Part shown: one piece after another, positions 15,930-23,898 of the stretch
Position numbering within the stretch: the first letter of the stretch is position 1
Layout: each line of letters begins with the position of its first letter
NCBI GenBank assembly: GCA_030830565.1
Contig: JAURMR010000026.1
Span: 1 to 64,000 of the forward strand
Source: Acidimicrobiales bacterium
GTDB taxonomy: Bacteria > Actinomycetota > Acidimicrobiia > Acidimicrobiales > Acidimicrobilacustridaceae
Direction of reading: 5' to 3'
Length of the DNA: 64,000 nt
Notes under the pieces: model-generated
Database searches by the model: none
The model's input: the letters and a program-made list of their open reading frames with translations, nothing else
Told to the model about the DNA's origin: nothing
Translations under genes and position numbers: made by a program

Positions 15930-17110
15930 CATCGGTACTTGATCGAATGCAAACGACAGATTCCGAAACGCACGACGTAAGCGATGAGGTTGAGCCCGAG
16001 GTTGAGATCGAAGAGGATTCCTCCGAAGACCTCACCGCGGCGCGAACGATGGCGACTGGTCCGTTGGTGGCGCTTTGGATCGTTATTGCTGTCCTGATTC
16101 TCGGCATCGTTCTCTATGTGATTGAACCCATGTTTCAAGAGCGCGATCAAGGGTTACTGCTTGATCGCTACCGGACGACCGTCGACAAAGCAGCGAACCA
16201 GGCAACCGGACTCCAAGGCGTCGAAGTTCCCACGACTGCGCCGGCGTTCGGAAGCCCAGTTGGCATTCTCGAAATCGGTTCGCTCGGTCTGCAAACGGTG
16301 ACGGTTGAAGGCGTCGACTCGGCGACAACTCGAGTTGGGCCGGGACATGTCCCTGGCACCGCTGCTCCAGGTCAACCCGGTAACTCGGTAATCGTCGGTC
16401 GTCGAACGATGTTCGGCGGTCCATTCGGTGACATTTCAACGATGCAGGTCGGCGACGAAATCATTGTCACGACGACGCAAGGTCAAAGCTTGTACCAAGT
16501 GACCGATGTTGGCCAGGCGGAGCTGACGTCTGAAGCAACTCCGGCGACTGCACCAGCTGTTGCTGCACCGACCACGACGACGACCAGCACCACGACGACA
16601 ACAATCGCCGGTGCCGAAGCGGCCCCGATCGTGGAAGCGACGCCGACTGAGCCTCTTGTGGATCCCGCAGCAGGGGAAGCGGTTGCAGAGCCGACCACGA
16701 CAACGACAATCGCCGCTGTCGAGTCGTCGCTCACGGGCGGCCGCATTCCGCTCAATAGTTTGTATGGCACTTCATCTGATGACCGACTCACATTGGTCTC
16801 TTCAGCCAGTGCGTTTCCGTGGAACTCGGCTCAGGCTGACGTCGTCGTTGCCGTCATGATTGGCAAGCCATTCGCGCCAACTCCACAAAATGGTCGTATG
16901 GCCGGTCAAGGTGGAAACGTTGGCGATACAGCGGCATGGCCGATTGTTCTTCTTGCCTTCATCTTCCTCGGAGCAACGGTGACCGGCGCGGTTCTGCTGT
17001 ATCGACGGTCCTCGCCTCGAGTGGCGTACCTGCTGACAGTTCCGCCGTTGGTCGTCTTTGCGATCCTTGCTGCTGAATCGTTTAGTCGATTGCTTCCGGC
17101 CTGGTCATAG
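15926..17110 (+). CDS. Class E sortase-like protein lacking catalytic residues
   Basis: The 394-residue protein has an acidic cytoplasmic N-terminus, a membrane segment at 47-66, a sortase-like beta domain, and two C-terminal membrane segments near 337-358 and 367-384. RVGPGHVPGTAAPGQPGNSV and the later TMQVGDEIIV segment match class E sortases. The catalytic positions do not: Arg159 replaces the His of the GHRTT motif, Ser292/Ser293 stand where TLxTC has Cys, and the following Arg is absent. A Thr/Ala/Pro-rich insertion of about 70 residues splits the domain. It is probably a non-catalytic sortase fold working with the neighbouring surface proteins. The GTG start overlaps the previous stop (GTGA). 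Confidence 0.75.
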   Translation: MTSVLDRMQTTDSETHDVSDEVEPEVEIEEDSSEDLTAARTMATGPLVALWIVIAVLILGIVLYVIEPMFQERDQGLLLDRYRTTVDKAANQATGLQGVEVPTTAPAFGSPVGILEIGSLGLQTVTVEGVDSATTRVGPGHVPGTAAPGQPGNSVIVGRRTMFGGPFGDISTMQVGDEIIVTTTQGQSLYQVTDVGQAELTSEATPATAPAVAAPTTTTTSTTTTTIAGAEAAPIVEATPTEPLVDPAAGEAVAEPTTTTTIAAVESSLTGGRIPLNSLYGTSSDDRLTLVSSASAFPWNSAQADVVVAVMIGKPFAPTPQNGRMAGQGGNVGDTAAWPIVLLAFIFLGATVTGAVLLYRRSSPRVAYLLTVPPLVVFAILAAESFSRLLPAWS

Positions 17111-17119
17111 CCAACGCCC

Positions 17120-17971
17120 TTAGCGCGGTGGTCGGATAAGGCCCTCTTGCACCACAGTGACGGCGAGTTTGCCTTCGCTCGTGAACACTGAACCAGTGGC
17201 AAATGCTCGTCCGCTCGCTGCGCTCGGGGTTTCTTGTGCGTACAGCAGCCATTCGTCGGCCCGGAAGGGGCGGTGGAACCACATTGCGTGATCGAGGCTG
17301 GCCATAAAGACATTGTCGATGGGCCCCAGAGCATGCGGGAGTAGAGCAGTGTCGAGCAACGTCATATCGGAGGCGTAAGTGAGCGCACAGGCGTGCAGGA
17401 CCGGATCGTTCGGCAGCTTGCCGGTGGCCTTCATCCACACACGCTGGTAGGGCGGAAGTTCGCGTTCACGATCACGCGGCGTCCAATCGCAGTTGCGCAG
17501 GTCGAAGGGAAGGTCGAGTTCGAACCGATGGTCATCATGTTCGGCCGCAACTTCGGCCCATCGCTCTTGAACGGTTGGCAAGGTGTCGGGGGCCGGAACA
17601 TCGGGCATTGCCGCTGAATGGTCGAAGCCGTCTTCGGGAACCTGGAACGAGGCGGAAAGGCTGAAAATGGCGCGGCCATGTTGAATGGCGGTGACCCGAC
17701 GCGTGGTGAATGAAAGGCCGTCTCGGATTCGCTGAACCTCATAGAGAATCGGAACTCGCGAATCTCCCGGGCGAAGGAAGTACGCGTGCAGCGAATGGAC
17801 TCGGGTCTCGGGCTCAACGGTGCGGGCTGCAGCAATGAGTGCTTGACCGGCAACCTGACCGCCGAAGACGCGCTGCTGCTCTGACGGAGGACTGATTCCT
17901 CGAAACATGTTGACCTCAATGGGTTCGAGATCAAGAAGAGTGAGGAGTGCGTCTACTGCGGCCTGAGTCAC
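17120..17971 (-). CDS. tesB: Acyl-CoA thioesterase II (TesB)
   Basis: The 283-residue protein is a double hot-dog thioesterase that hydrolyses medium- to long-chain acyl-CoA in the cytoplasm. It aligns along its whole length with Escherichia coli TesB: QRVFGGQVAGQALIAA, HSLHAYFLRPGDS, the LRDG-like turn, and IDNVFMASLDHAMWFHRPF with the catalytic Asp/His region. I chose the GTG at 17971, which has GGGAG nine bases upstream and starts where TesB starts; an ATG six codons earlier is also possible. It converges with the sortase-like gene and diverges from the glycosidase. Confidence 0.9.
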   Translation of the reverse strand: MTQAAVDALLTLLDLEPIEVNMFRGISPPSEQQRVFGGQVAGQALIAAARTVEPETRVHSLHAYFLRPGDSRVPILYEVQRIRDGLSFTTRRVTAIQHGRAIFSLSASFQVPEDGFDHSAAMPDVPAPDTLPTVQERWAEVAAEHDDHRFELDLPFDLRNCDWTPRDRERELPPYQRVWMKATGKLPNDPVLHACALTYASDMTLLDTALLPHALGPIDNVFMASLDHAMWFHRPFRADEWLLYAQETPSAASGRAFATGSVFTSEGKLAVTVVQEGLIRPPR

Positions 17972-18039
17972 CCTCTTAATCTCCCACATTGCGCCGAGAT
18001 TTGTCGGTGTTCTTCCCTCATCGAGTGCGACACTGCCGG

Positions 18040-18045
18040 TAGGGT
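18040..18045 (+). promoter_or_regulatory. Candidate -10 box for the glycosidase gene
   Basis: TAGGGT lies six bases before the ATG at 18052 with no ribosome binding site, the spacing expected of a leaderless transcript. Confidence 0.42.
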
Positions 18046-18051
18046 CCGCGC

Positions 18052-19239
18052 ATGGCTACAAACTTTCCGCAGGGATTCCGTTGGGGCACCGCTACCGCGG
18101 CACATCAGGTCGAGGGTGGGAACTGGAACAACGATTGGTGGGCGTGGGAACACGCTCCGAATACGCCGTGTGAAGAACCAAGTGGCGATGCATGTGATCA
18201 GTTGAACCGCTATGACTCGGACATCGCGCTCTGCGCCGCCCTCGGGTTCGATAACTACCGGTTCTCCATTGAGTGGTCGCGTATCGAACCCGAGCCCGGT
18301 GAATTCTCGATGGCCGCGCTTGATCACTACCGACGAGTGTTGGCGTCGTGCCATGCCCACGGCATTGAACCAGTCGTGACTTTTCATCACTTCACAACAC
18401 CTCGTTGGGTCGCAGCGGAAGGCGGATGGCATACGGCGTCGACCGTTGATCGCTTTCTGCGTTTCGCCGAGAAGTCGGTGAATCACCTTGGTGATCTGAT
18501 TGGAACTGCGTGCACGATCAACGAGCCCAACATCGTTTCGTTCATCGGCTACCAGCTTGCTTTTTTCCCTCCCGGTGTCGCTGACGACGCGCAGTTCGAA
18601 GCAGCGAATGCGAATTTCATTGACGCACATCGTCGAGTCGTTCCCATCTTGAAAGGTGGGCCAGGAGATTTTCCTGTTGGGTTGACACTGTCAATGGCCG
18701 ACTATCAGGCAGTTCCAGAAGGCGATGCGGACGCCATCAAGCGCCGCGATCACGTTCGTGCTGTTTCTGAAGATCAGTTCCTCGACATCGTTGGGAATGA
18801 TGACTTTCTTGGAGTGCAGGTCTACAGCCGCACTCGTGTTGGTCCGAACAGTGTCTTGGGTGGCGAGGAAGGTGTTCCGACACTTCCAATGGGTTATGAG
18901 TTCTGGCCGGAATCACTCGGGGCATGTTTGCGACGCGCATGGGACTACACCGGTGGTTCGGTTCCATTGCTCGTGACCGAAAACGGAATCGGCACCAATG
19001 ATGATTCGCAACGGATTGACTACGTGCAGCGCGCGCTTGAGGGAGTCCTTGCGTGTATTGCCGACGGTATTGATGTTCGCGGCTACACCTATTGGAGCCT
19101 TATGGATAACTTCGAATGGGCGTTCGGGTATCGACCACGATTTGGCATCATCGAAGTAGATCGTGAAACGCAACGGCGCACGGTGAAGCCCAGTGGCGAA
19201 TGGTTGAGTGGCATCGTGCGAGCAAATTCGCTCGGATGA
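18052..19239 (+). CDS. Glycoside hydrolase family 1 (beta-glucosidase-like)
   Basis: A 395-residue, apparently cytoplasmic retaining glycosidase. The N-terminal signature FRWGTATAAHQVEGG is typical of family 1. The acid/base Glu158 lies in TINEPN, the nucleophile Glu310 in LVTENG, and the aglycone-side motif YWSLMDNFEWAFGY is near the end. The length is slightly short of the usual 440-470. Family 1 covers beta-glucosidases, beta-galactosidases and phospho-beta-glycosidases; the substrate is unknown. No signal peptide is present. A -10-like TAGGGT directly before the ATG suggests a leaderless mRNA. Confidence 0.92.
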   Translation: MATNFPQGFRWGTATAAHQVEGGNWNNDWWAWEHAPNTPCEEPSGDACDQLNRYDSDIALCAALGFDNYRFSIEWSRIEPEPGEFSMAALDHYRRVLASCHAHGIEPVVTFHHFTTPRWVAAEGGWHTASTVDRFLRFAEKSVNHLGDLIGTACTINEPNIVSFIGYQLAFFPPGVADDAQFEAANANFIDAHRRVVPILKGGPGDFPVGLTLSMADYQAVPEGDADAIKRRDHVRAVSEDQFLDIVGNDDFLGVQVYSRTRVGPNSVLGGEEGVPTLPMGYEFWPESLGACLRRAWDYTGGSVPLLVTENGIGTNDDSQRIDYVQRALEGVLACIADGIDVRGYTYWSLMDNFEWAFGYRPRFGIIEVDRETQRRTVKPSGEWLSGIVRANSLG

Positions 19240-19331
19240 CGTCGATTGCGAAGCGGTCCCGCTATTCAGGGCCGGTCCACAGTGGGAACTAGGGTATTTG
19301 TGCTCGGCTCGAACGCGAGGAGCACCCCCTG

Positions 19332-19835
19332 ATGAGCCACGAAATCAATCACGAGTTCCCCGCGTCCTCGCACACTGTTACGCCACTTCCTGAGACCTCA
19401 GGGCTTATCGGCAAGATCGTGCTTTCCATCCGTACTCGCGGGCTGCGATACGCAATGGTTGCAGTCGTCAATGTTGTTGTGGGTCAAAGTCTGTTGTTGC
19501 TTCTTCAGGGTGCAATGCGCCCGAGTTGGGCGAACGTGGTTGCCGTTGGGATATCAGCGGTCCCGGCGTATTACATGAATCGCGCATGGGTCTGGGGAAA
19601 GCGAGGCAAGAGCCACTGGAAGAAAGAAGTTCTTCCGTTTTGGCTGTTCACCGCTGCGGGGCTCTTGCTCTCAACCGTCGCGATCTGGGCAGTTCATTTC
19701 TTTACCGAAAAGAAGTTGGTGATCAACTTCGTTCAGCTTGTTTCCTTCGGCATCCTTTGGGTGATTAGGTTCTTCGTACTCGACAAGTTGTTCCACGTTG
19801 AAGTCTTTGAAGACGACACTCCTGACGAGGACTGA
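19332..19835 (+). CDS. GtrA-family membrane protein
   Basis: A 167-residue protein with four predicted membrane helices from about residue 38 to 150, the GtrA architecture. The signature AVPAYYMNRAWVWGKRGKS (the GtrA YxxNRxWVF motif) is clear. GtrA proteins are thought to help move polyprenyl-linked sugars across the membrane for polysaccharide or glycolipid decoration. GAGGAG stands about ten bases before the ATG. The gene is three bases upstream of a methyltransferase and probably co-transcribed with it. The preceding 92-bp gap shows no other feature. Confidence 0.85.
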   Translation: MSHEINHEFPASSHTVTPLPETSGLIGKIVLSIRTRGLRYAMVAVVNVVVGQSLLLLLQGAMRPSWANVVAVGISAVPAYYMNRAWVWGKRGKSHWKKEVLPFWLFTAAGLLLSTVAIWAVHFFTEKKLVINFVQLVSFGILWVIRFFVLDKLFHVEVFEDDTPDED

Positions 19836-19838
19836 GAC

Positions 19839-20459
19839 ATGGATTCTGTGATGCAGGCCGCTGCTGAAGCCGCTCGCGGCTTTATGCCACCCGACGAAGG
19901 TCTCGCGTTGCATGAGGCTGCGCTTCTGGTTGCCGATGGCGCATCTCCAATGTTGGAAATCGGGAGCTACTGCGGAAAGTCCGGGATCTATCTCGGCTCT
20001 GCAGCGAAAGAGCGAAACACGATTCTCTTTGCACTCGATCATCATCGTGGCTCTGAAGAGAACCAGCCCGGTTGGGAATGGCATGAACCCGATCTGGTCG
20101 ACCCCGAAGTTGGTGTCATCGACACACTGCCGCGATTCCGCCGCACACTGTTCGATGCGGGACTTGAAGGAACCGTGGTTGCGCTCGTGGGCGACTCCCC
20201 AACAGTTGGTTCGCGTTGGAAAATTCCCTTGTCGTTCTTATTCATCGACGGTGGTCACGGCTCCGAGCCGGCGCATCGAGACTTTGAACTTTGGACACCA
20301 TGGATCGAATCAGGTGGCATCCTCGCCATTCATGATGTGTTCCCAGACCCGGCCGATGGTGGCCGCCCGCCGTTCGAGATCTATTGCCGGGCGATTGAGT
20401 CCGGCGAATTCACCGATGTCTCGGCAACCGGATCACTCAGAGTGCTGCGCCGGTCGTGA
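19839..20459 (+). CDS. Class I SAM-dependent methyltransferase (Methyltransf_24 type)
   Basis: A 206-residue single-domain Rossmann protein. The SAM loop is MLEIGSYCGKSGIYLG (motif I, ExGxxxGxS), an acidic strand end FALDHHRGSEE follows, and FLFIDGGHGSEPAHRDFELW matches the metal/substrate region of the Methyltransf_24 family with its Asp-Gly-x-His. Relatives methylate sugars or small molecules, often in polysaccharide clusters, which fits the neighbouring gtrA and glycosyltransferase genes. The exact acceptor is unknown. It converges with the alpha/alpha-barrel gene 20 bases away. Confidence 0.8.
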   Translation: MDSVMQAAAEAARGFMPPDEGLALHEAALLVADGASPMLEIGSYCGKSGIYLGSAAKERNTILFALDHHRGSEENQPGWEWHEPDLVDPEVGVIDTLPRFRRTLFDAGLEGTVVALVGDSPTVGSRWKIPLSFLFIDGGHGSEPAHRDFELWTPWIESGGILAIHDVFPDPADGGRPPFEIYCRAIESGEFTDVSATGSLRVLRRS

Positions 20460-20480
20460 CGAGAACCGAGAACGTACGGG

Positions 20481-21569
20481 TCAATCAGCTCGGTCGTTGA
20501 TGGAATCGTCGGTATCGATCTCGACTAGCGGCGGAAGCGCATCGTGATCAATGAATAATCCGGATGCCGGTGACGTGCGGCTCAGCGCGTCGGCCGCAAG
20601 GATGATCGCAGCGTCGGTGTAGGTGGTGCGCTCATCGGCGGGGAAGTGAACCTCATCGGGAAACACGATGCCGGTCCAGTAGTGGCCGTCTTCGCAACGC
20701 AATTGTTGTGCCCAAGAGAAGAGTTGTAGAGCCTGTTCGCGATTGCCGACTGACAACTCGGCAATCAGGCACTCACAGGTTTCCGCAGCTGTGATCCATG
20801 GACGGTCGCTCACGCAGCGAACGCCGCGATCTTCGACGACAAAGGTTTCGCGACGCGCATCGAGGCGAGCGCGAGCTTCGGTGCGCGTGAGTACACCGCC
20901 AAGAACGGGGTAATACCAGTCCATGGCCCACCGAGCCTTCGGGGCGAACGCGTCAGGCGCATTGCCGAGACAGTGCTGGCGAATGACATGAGCCAGGCGA
21001 GCAGCACTCAGTTCCCAATCAGGGCGTTCGTGACCGAGAAGTTCTGCGATTGCAATGGCGCAACGAAGGCTGTGGCAGATGCTGGATGAACCCGTGAGCA
21101 ATGCGAATGACCACGGAGTTCCGTCCGCATGTCGTGCCCAAAGGATTTCACCCCGCGGTGTTTGAAGATCAAGAACGAAATCGATTGCATTCTCGACAAC
21201 TGGCCACATTGTTTCGACGAAGCCAGGGTCACGCGCAACAAGCCAGTGATGCCAAACGCCAGCCGCGATGTAGGCGATTGTGTTGGCATCGAGCTTGTCT
21301 TGTTCGATTCCATCGGCGAGGTAGTACTGGTGCCAGGAACCGTCGTGGCGCTGACTATCAGCAAGCCATTGGTACGCGTGCTCGGCCTCGGGGCGCATGC
21401 CGGCAAGATCAAGTGCCATTGCCGCTTCGATGTGGTTCCACGGATCGGCATGGCCGCCCGGGTACCACAGGATCATTCCATTGGGCTGTTGCCAGTCGGC
21501 GATCGCTTCGGCGGTCTGACGAACCTGCTCTGCGGTGATGATGTCGTCAACGAAAGGGATCTCGGTCAC
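20481..21569 (-). CDS. Alpha/alpha-barrel protein, prenyltransferase/squalene-cyclase-like
   Basis: A 362-residue soluble protein of repeated helix pairs, with QPNGMILWYPGGHADPWNH near the start and DSQRHDGSWHQYYLADG shortly after. These QW-like repeats place it in the six-hairpin/terpenoid-cyclase-like barrel superfamily, often annotated as prenyltransferase in actinobacteria. The cyclase DxDD catalytic motif is not visible, so cyclisation is doubtful; glycan binding or hydrolysis is as likely. The GTG at 21569 overlaps the upstream methyltransferase stop (GTGA) and has AGGTG five bases upstream. It is the last gene of a three-gene operon with a methyltransferase and a GT4 glycosyltransferase. 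Confidence 0.68.
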   Translation of the reverse strand: MTEIPFVDDIITAEQVRQTAEAIADWQQPNGMILWYPGGHADPWNHIEAAMALDLAGMRPEAEHAYQWLADSQRHDGSWHQYYLADGIEQDKLDANTIAYIAAGVWHHWLVARDPGFVETMWPVVENAIDFVLDLQTPRGEILWARHADGTPWSFALLTGSSSICHSLRCAIAIAELLGHERPDWELSAARLAHVIRQHCLGNAPDAFAPKARWAMDWYYPVLGGVLTRTEARARLDARRETFVVEDRGVRCVSDRPWITAAETCECLIAELSVGNREQALQLFSWAQQLRCEDGHYWTGIVFPDEVHFPADERTTYTDAAIILAADALSRTSPASGLFIDHDALPPLVEIDTDDSINDRAD

Positions 21570-22312
21570 TTTGCACCTGCCGTGGCTGCATGACGGATCG
21601 GCTTGGTCGCATACACAACGAGCGACTTCCCCAATACGGGATTGAGAGCTTTTTCCGTCAGACGTGTCAGAGGAGGTGCAGACATGATGTCCCACTCAAG
21701 AAACTTTGTGTATGCCTTGACCGCAGCATTTGTGTCATTGCGCGGCCCAACTGCACAGCGAAGCCACCAATACGGAGAATGCAATGCGTGCGCGCGATGA
21801 GAACTTCCGAGGATGAGGCCCGCGGACTTCATCTTTTGTCGAAGATCGTTCTCGGAGTAAATGCGAACATGTCCGCCTTCGGACTTCGGCGCGTAGTACT
21901 CGTCAGAAAGTTTCCAGCAGATCTTTTCGGGAAATTCGGCGGGCACGGTAATTGCAATTGTTCCGCCGGGACGGAGCACTCGAATGAATTCGGAAAGCGC
22001 GGCGTTGTCGTCGGGAACATGTTCCATGACTTCCGACGCGATGATGCGATCAAAGGAGTCGTCAGCAAAAGGAAGCTTGGTGCCATCGCCTGCAACCGAG
22101 GTGCATGAAATCGTCGGCGCAATTTCTTCGGCTTCCTTCATTGCCGAAGTGGTTGCGGCAACCTGTTCAAGTTCCGGTACTGCCATATCGCAAGCGACCA
22201 CGCGAGCGCCACGACGAAGTGCTTCGAACGCATGACGACCAAAGCCACAGCCCAGATCAAGCAAACGGTCTCCGGGTCGAAGGCCCAGGCGGTCGTAGTC
22301 CGCAGTCAGCAC
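21566..22312 (-). CDS. Class I SAM-dependent methyltransferase (Methyltransf_11 type)
   Basis: A 248-residue methyltransferase with motif I LLDLGCGFGRHAFEALRRG, an acidic residue after the second strand (VVACDM), motif LPFADDSFDRIIASEVMEHV, and LRPGGTIAITVPAE. This is the UbiE/Methyltransf_11 pattern. The C-terminal 90 residues hold Trp- and Tyr-rich segments typical of family members that act on large glycolipid or quinone substrates. The start is GTG at 22312, three bases after the upstream glycosyltransferase stop. The operon context suggests modification of the product of the neighbouring GT4 enzyme. Confidence 0.85.
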   Translation of the reverse strand: MLTADYDRLGLRPGDRLLDLGCGFGRHAFEALRRGARVVACDMAVPELEQVAATTSAMKEAEEIAPTISCTSVAGDGTKLPFADDSFDRIIASEVMEHVPDDNAALSEFIRVLRPGGTIAITVPAEFPEKICWKLSDEYYAPKSEGGHVRIYSENDLRQKMKSAGLILGSSHRAHALHSPYWWLRCAVGPRNDTNAAVKAYTKFLEWDIMSAPPLTRLTEKALNPVLGKSLVVYATKPIRHAATAGAK

Positions 22313-22315
22313 TGG

Positions 22316-23689
22316 TCAGGCTCCCGGACGCATGATGCGAGATCGTTGGAAGCGCGGTGCCGCGCCGGCGCCACCGGGGCGACGGGCCTGAATATGAGGA
22401 GTCTCGGCAAGAAGTGCTCGGTAATGCTCCACCGTGCCGGTCGCCGTGTGGCGCCAAGTCCAGCGATCGATCACACGTTGGCGGCCAGCGGCGCCGATCC
22501 GATCGCGGAGTGCTTCGTCGTCGAGGGCCGTGCGCAGCATCGCGGCTAGCGCTTCGCTATCACCCGGGGGAACAACGAGCGCTGTTTCGTTGTGGTTGCC
22601 CACGACTTCTGGAAGTGCGCCGCCGCTGGTCGCAACCAGCGGAACGCCACAGCTCATAGCTTCGATTGCCGGAAGTGAGAAGCCTTCGTAGAGCGAAGGA
22701 ACAACCGCGACCTGAGCTTCGGAATACAGCTCGATAATTCGCTCCTCGGGCACGCCCGTAATGAACGTGACGGCATCGCGAAGACCGAGTTCATCGATGA
22801 TGCGTGCCGAAGGTCCGCCTTCCTTGAGGCGACCAATGACGACAAGTTCAATATGGCGCTCAGTGCGGAGCTTGGCGATTGCCTCAAGCAGGTAGCGCAG
22901 GCCCTTCATCGTGACATCGGCACTCGCTGTAGTGATGAGGCGACCTGGAATGCGCTGAACCGACGGAATGGGCTTGAACAGATCCTGATCTACGCCAACA
23001 GGAACGACATGCAAGCGATCAAGCGGAACTTTTTGATCGGCGTGAATGTCAGCAAGCGAGTTTTGTGAAACGGTGATGACGCGAGGCATACGCGACGCGA
23101 CCCGTGTCTGCATCTTGGTAAAGCTGTACCAGCGACCCTTCGAGAATCGCTTCCACGAAGTTTCAGCGTGTTCCATCTCGAGACGACGATCAACAGTGAT
23201 GGGGTGATGGATGGTGGCCAGCACCGGAAGTCCGGCGCGCTCCATACCCAGAAGGCCGTAACCGAGGCACTGGTTGTCCTGAACGAGATCGAACTCGTTT
23301 ACACGGTTGCGAAGGTGCTGCCAGGCGCGAATGCTGAACGCCAGCGGTTCGGGGAAGGAGCCACCGATGAAACTTCCAACCTCAACGGCATCGCCAAGGT
23401 TTTTGATTTCGAACGGAAGCGGGAGTCGCATCGGATAGGCGTCGTTGTAGATATCGAGACTCGGAAGTTCGACAAGCGGCACCCGGGGATCGAGGATCGG
23501 GTACGGCTGACCGCCCAGCACCTCAACCTCATGACCCATATCAACGAGGGCCTTGGTCAGATGGCGGGTGTACACGCCCTGACCACCGACATGGGGCTTG
23601 CCCCTGTAGGTGAGGAAGGCGATGCGCAGGGGGAGCTCGCCATCAGCGGCAAGATCGGTGCGCCCGGAGGGTTCGGGGCGGGGAGACAT
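22316..23689 (-). CDS. Family 4 glycosyltransferase
   Basis: A 457-residue GT-B enzyme and first gene of a three-gene operon. The N-terminal domain has RIAFLTYRGKPHVGGQGVYT, the Gly-rich acceptor loop of GT4. The C-terminal domain has VAVVPSLYEGFSLPAIEAMS, the E-x7-E donor-site motif, then GVPLVAT and GALPEVVG. It is unrelated in detail to the other glycosyltransferase of the window (1505-2653). The acceptor is probably a lipid or glucan, made or modified together with the downstream methyltransferase and alpha/alpha-barrel proteins. The 165-bp region upstream holds a dtd remnant on the other strand. Confidence 0.88.
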   Translation of the reverse strand: MSPRPEPSGRTDLAADGELPLRIAFLTYRGKPHVGGQGVYTRHLTKALVDMGHEVEVLGGQPYPILDPRVPLVELPSLDIYNDAYPMRLPLPFEIKNLGDAVEVGSFIGGSFPEPLAFSIRAWQHLRNRVNEFDLVQDNQCLGYGLLGMERAGLPVLATIHHPITVDRRLEMEHAETSWKRFSKGRWYSFTKMQTRVASRMPRVITVSQNSLADIHADQKVPLDRLHVVPVGVDQDLFKPIPSVQRIPGRLITTASADVTMKGLRYLLEAIAKLRTERHIELVVIGRLKEGGPSARIIDELGLRDAVTFITGVPEERIIELYSEAQVAVVPSLYEGFSLPAIEAMSCGVPLVATSGGALPEVVGNHNETALVVPPGDSEALAAMLRTALDDEALRDRIGAAGRQRVIDRWTWRHTATGTVEHYRALLAETPHIQARRPGGAGAAPRFQRSRIMRPGA

Positions 23690-23778
23690 GGGTCGTCAAG
23701 TTTCGTCGGGGGCGTTGACAAAGGTCAAGACAGGCGCCGATCGTCATCCACAGGCCCTATCGGGGCGAGACTGAGAGG

Positions 23779-23898
23779 GTGAGAGCAGTCATCCAGAGGG
23801 TCGAAAAGGCCTCAGCGGCCGTGGCTGGAGCGGTTGTGAGGAAGCTCGGGCCGGTCACGCTGACTGTTGAGGTGGGAACTTCGAGCGCAGCGTCGTGA
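23779..23898 (+). pseudogene. Probable remnant of D-aminoacyl-tRNA deacylase (dtd), internally deleted
   Basis: A 39-codon frame starting with GTG reads VRAVIQRVEKASAAVAGAVV, close to the canonical DTD N-terminus (M-R-A-V-I-Q-R-V...A-S-V-x-V-x-G). After five more codons it gives GPVTLTVEV, which resembles the GPVT...LEV ending of DTD. About 115 residues, including the SQFTL core, are missing between them. The two ends remaining in frame suggest an internal deletion. It overlaps the lnt 3' end by 44 bases. It is too short to be a working deacylase; a chance match is possible but unlikely for the first 20 residues. Confidence 0.5.

Noticed and set aside
16550-16720. Thr/Ala/Pro-rich runs in the sortase-like gene as a DNA repeat or frameshift hotspot
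   Set aside because: The frame stays open on both sides and the codons vary; it reads as a normal low-complexity linker.
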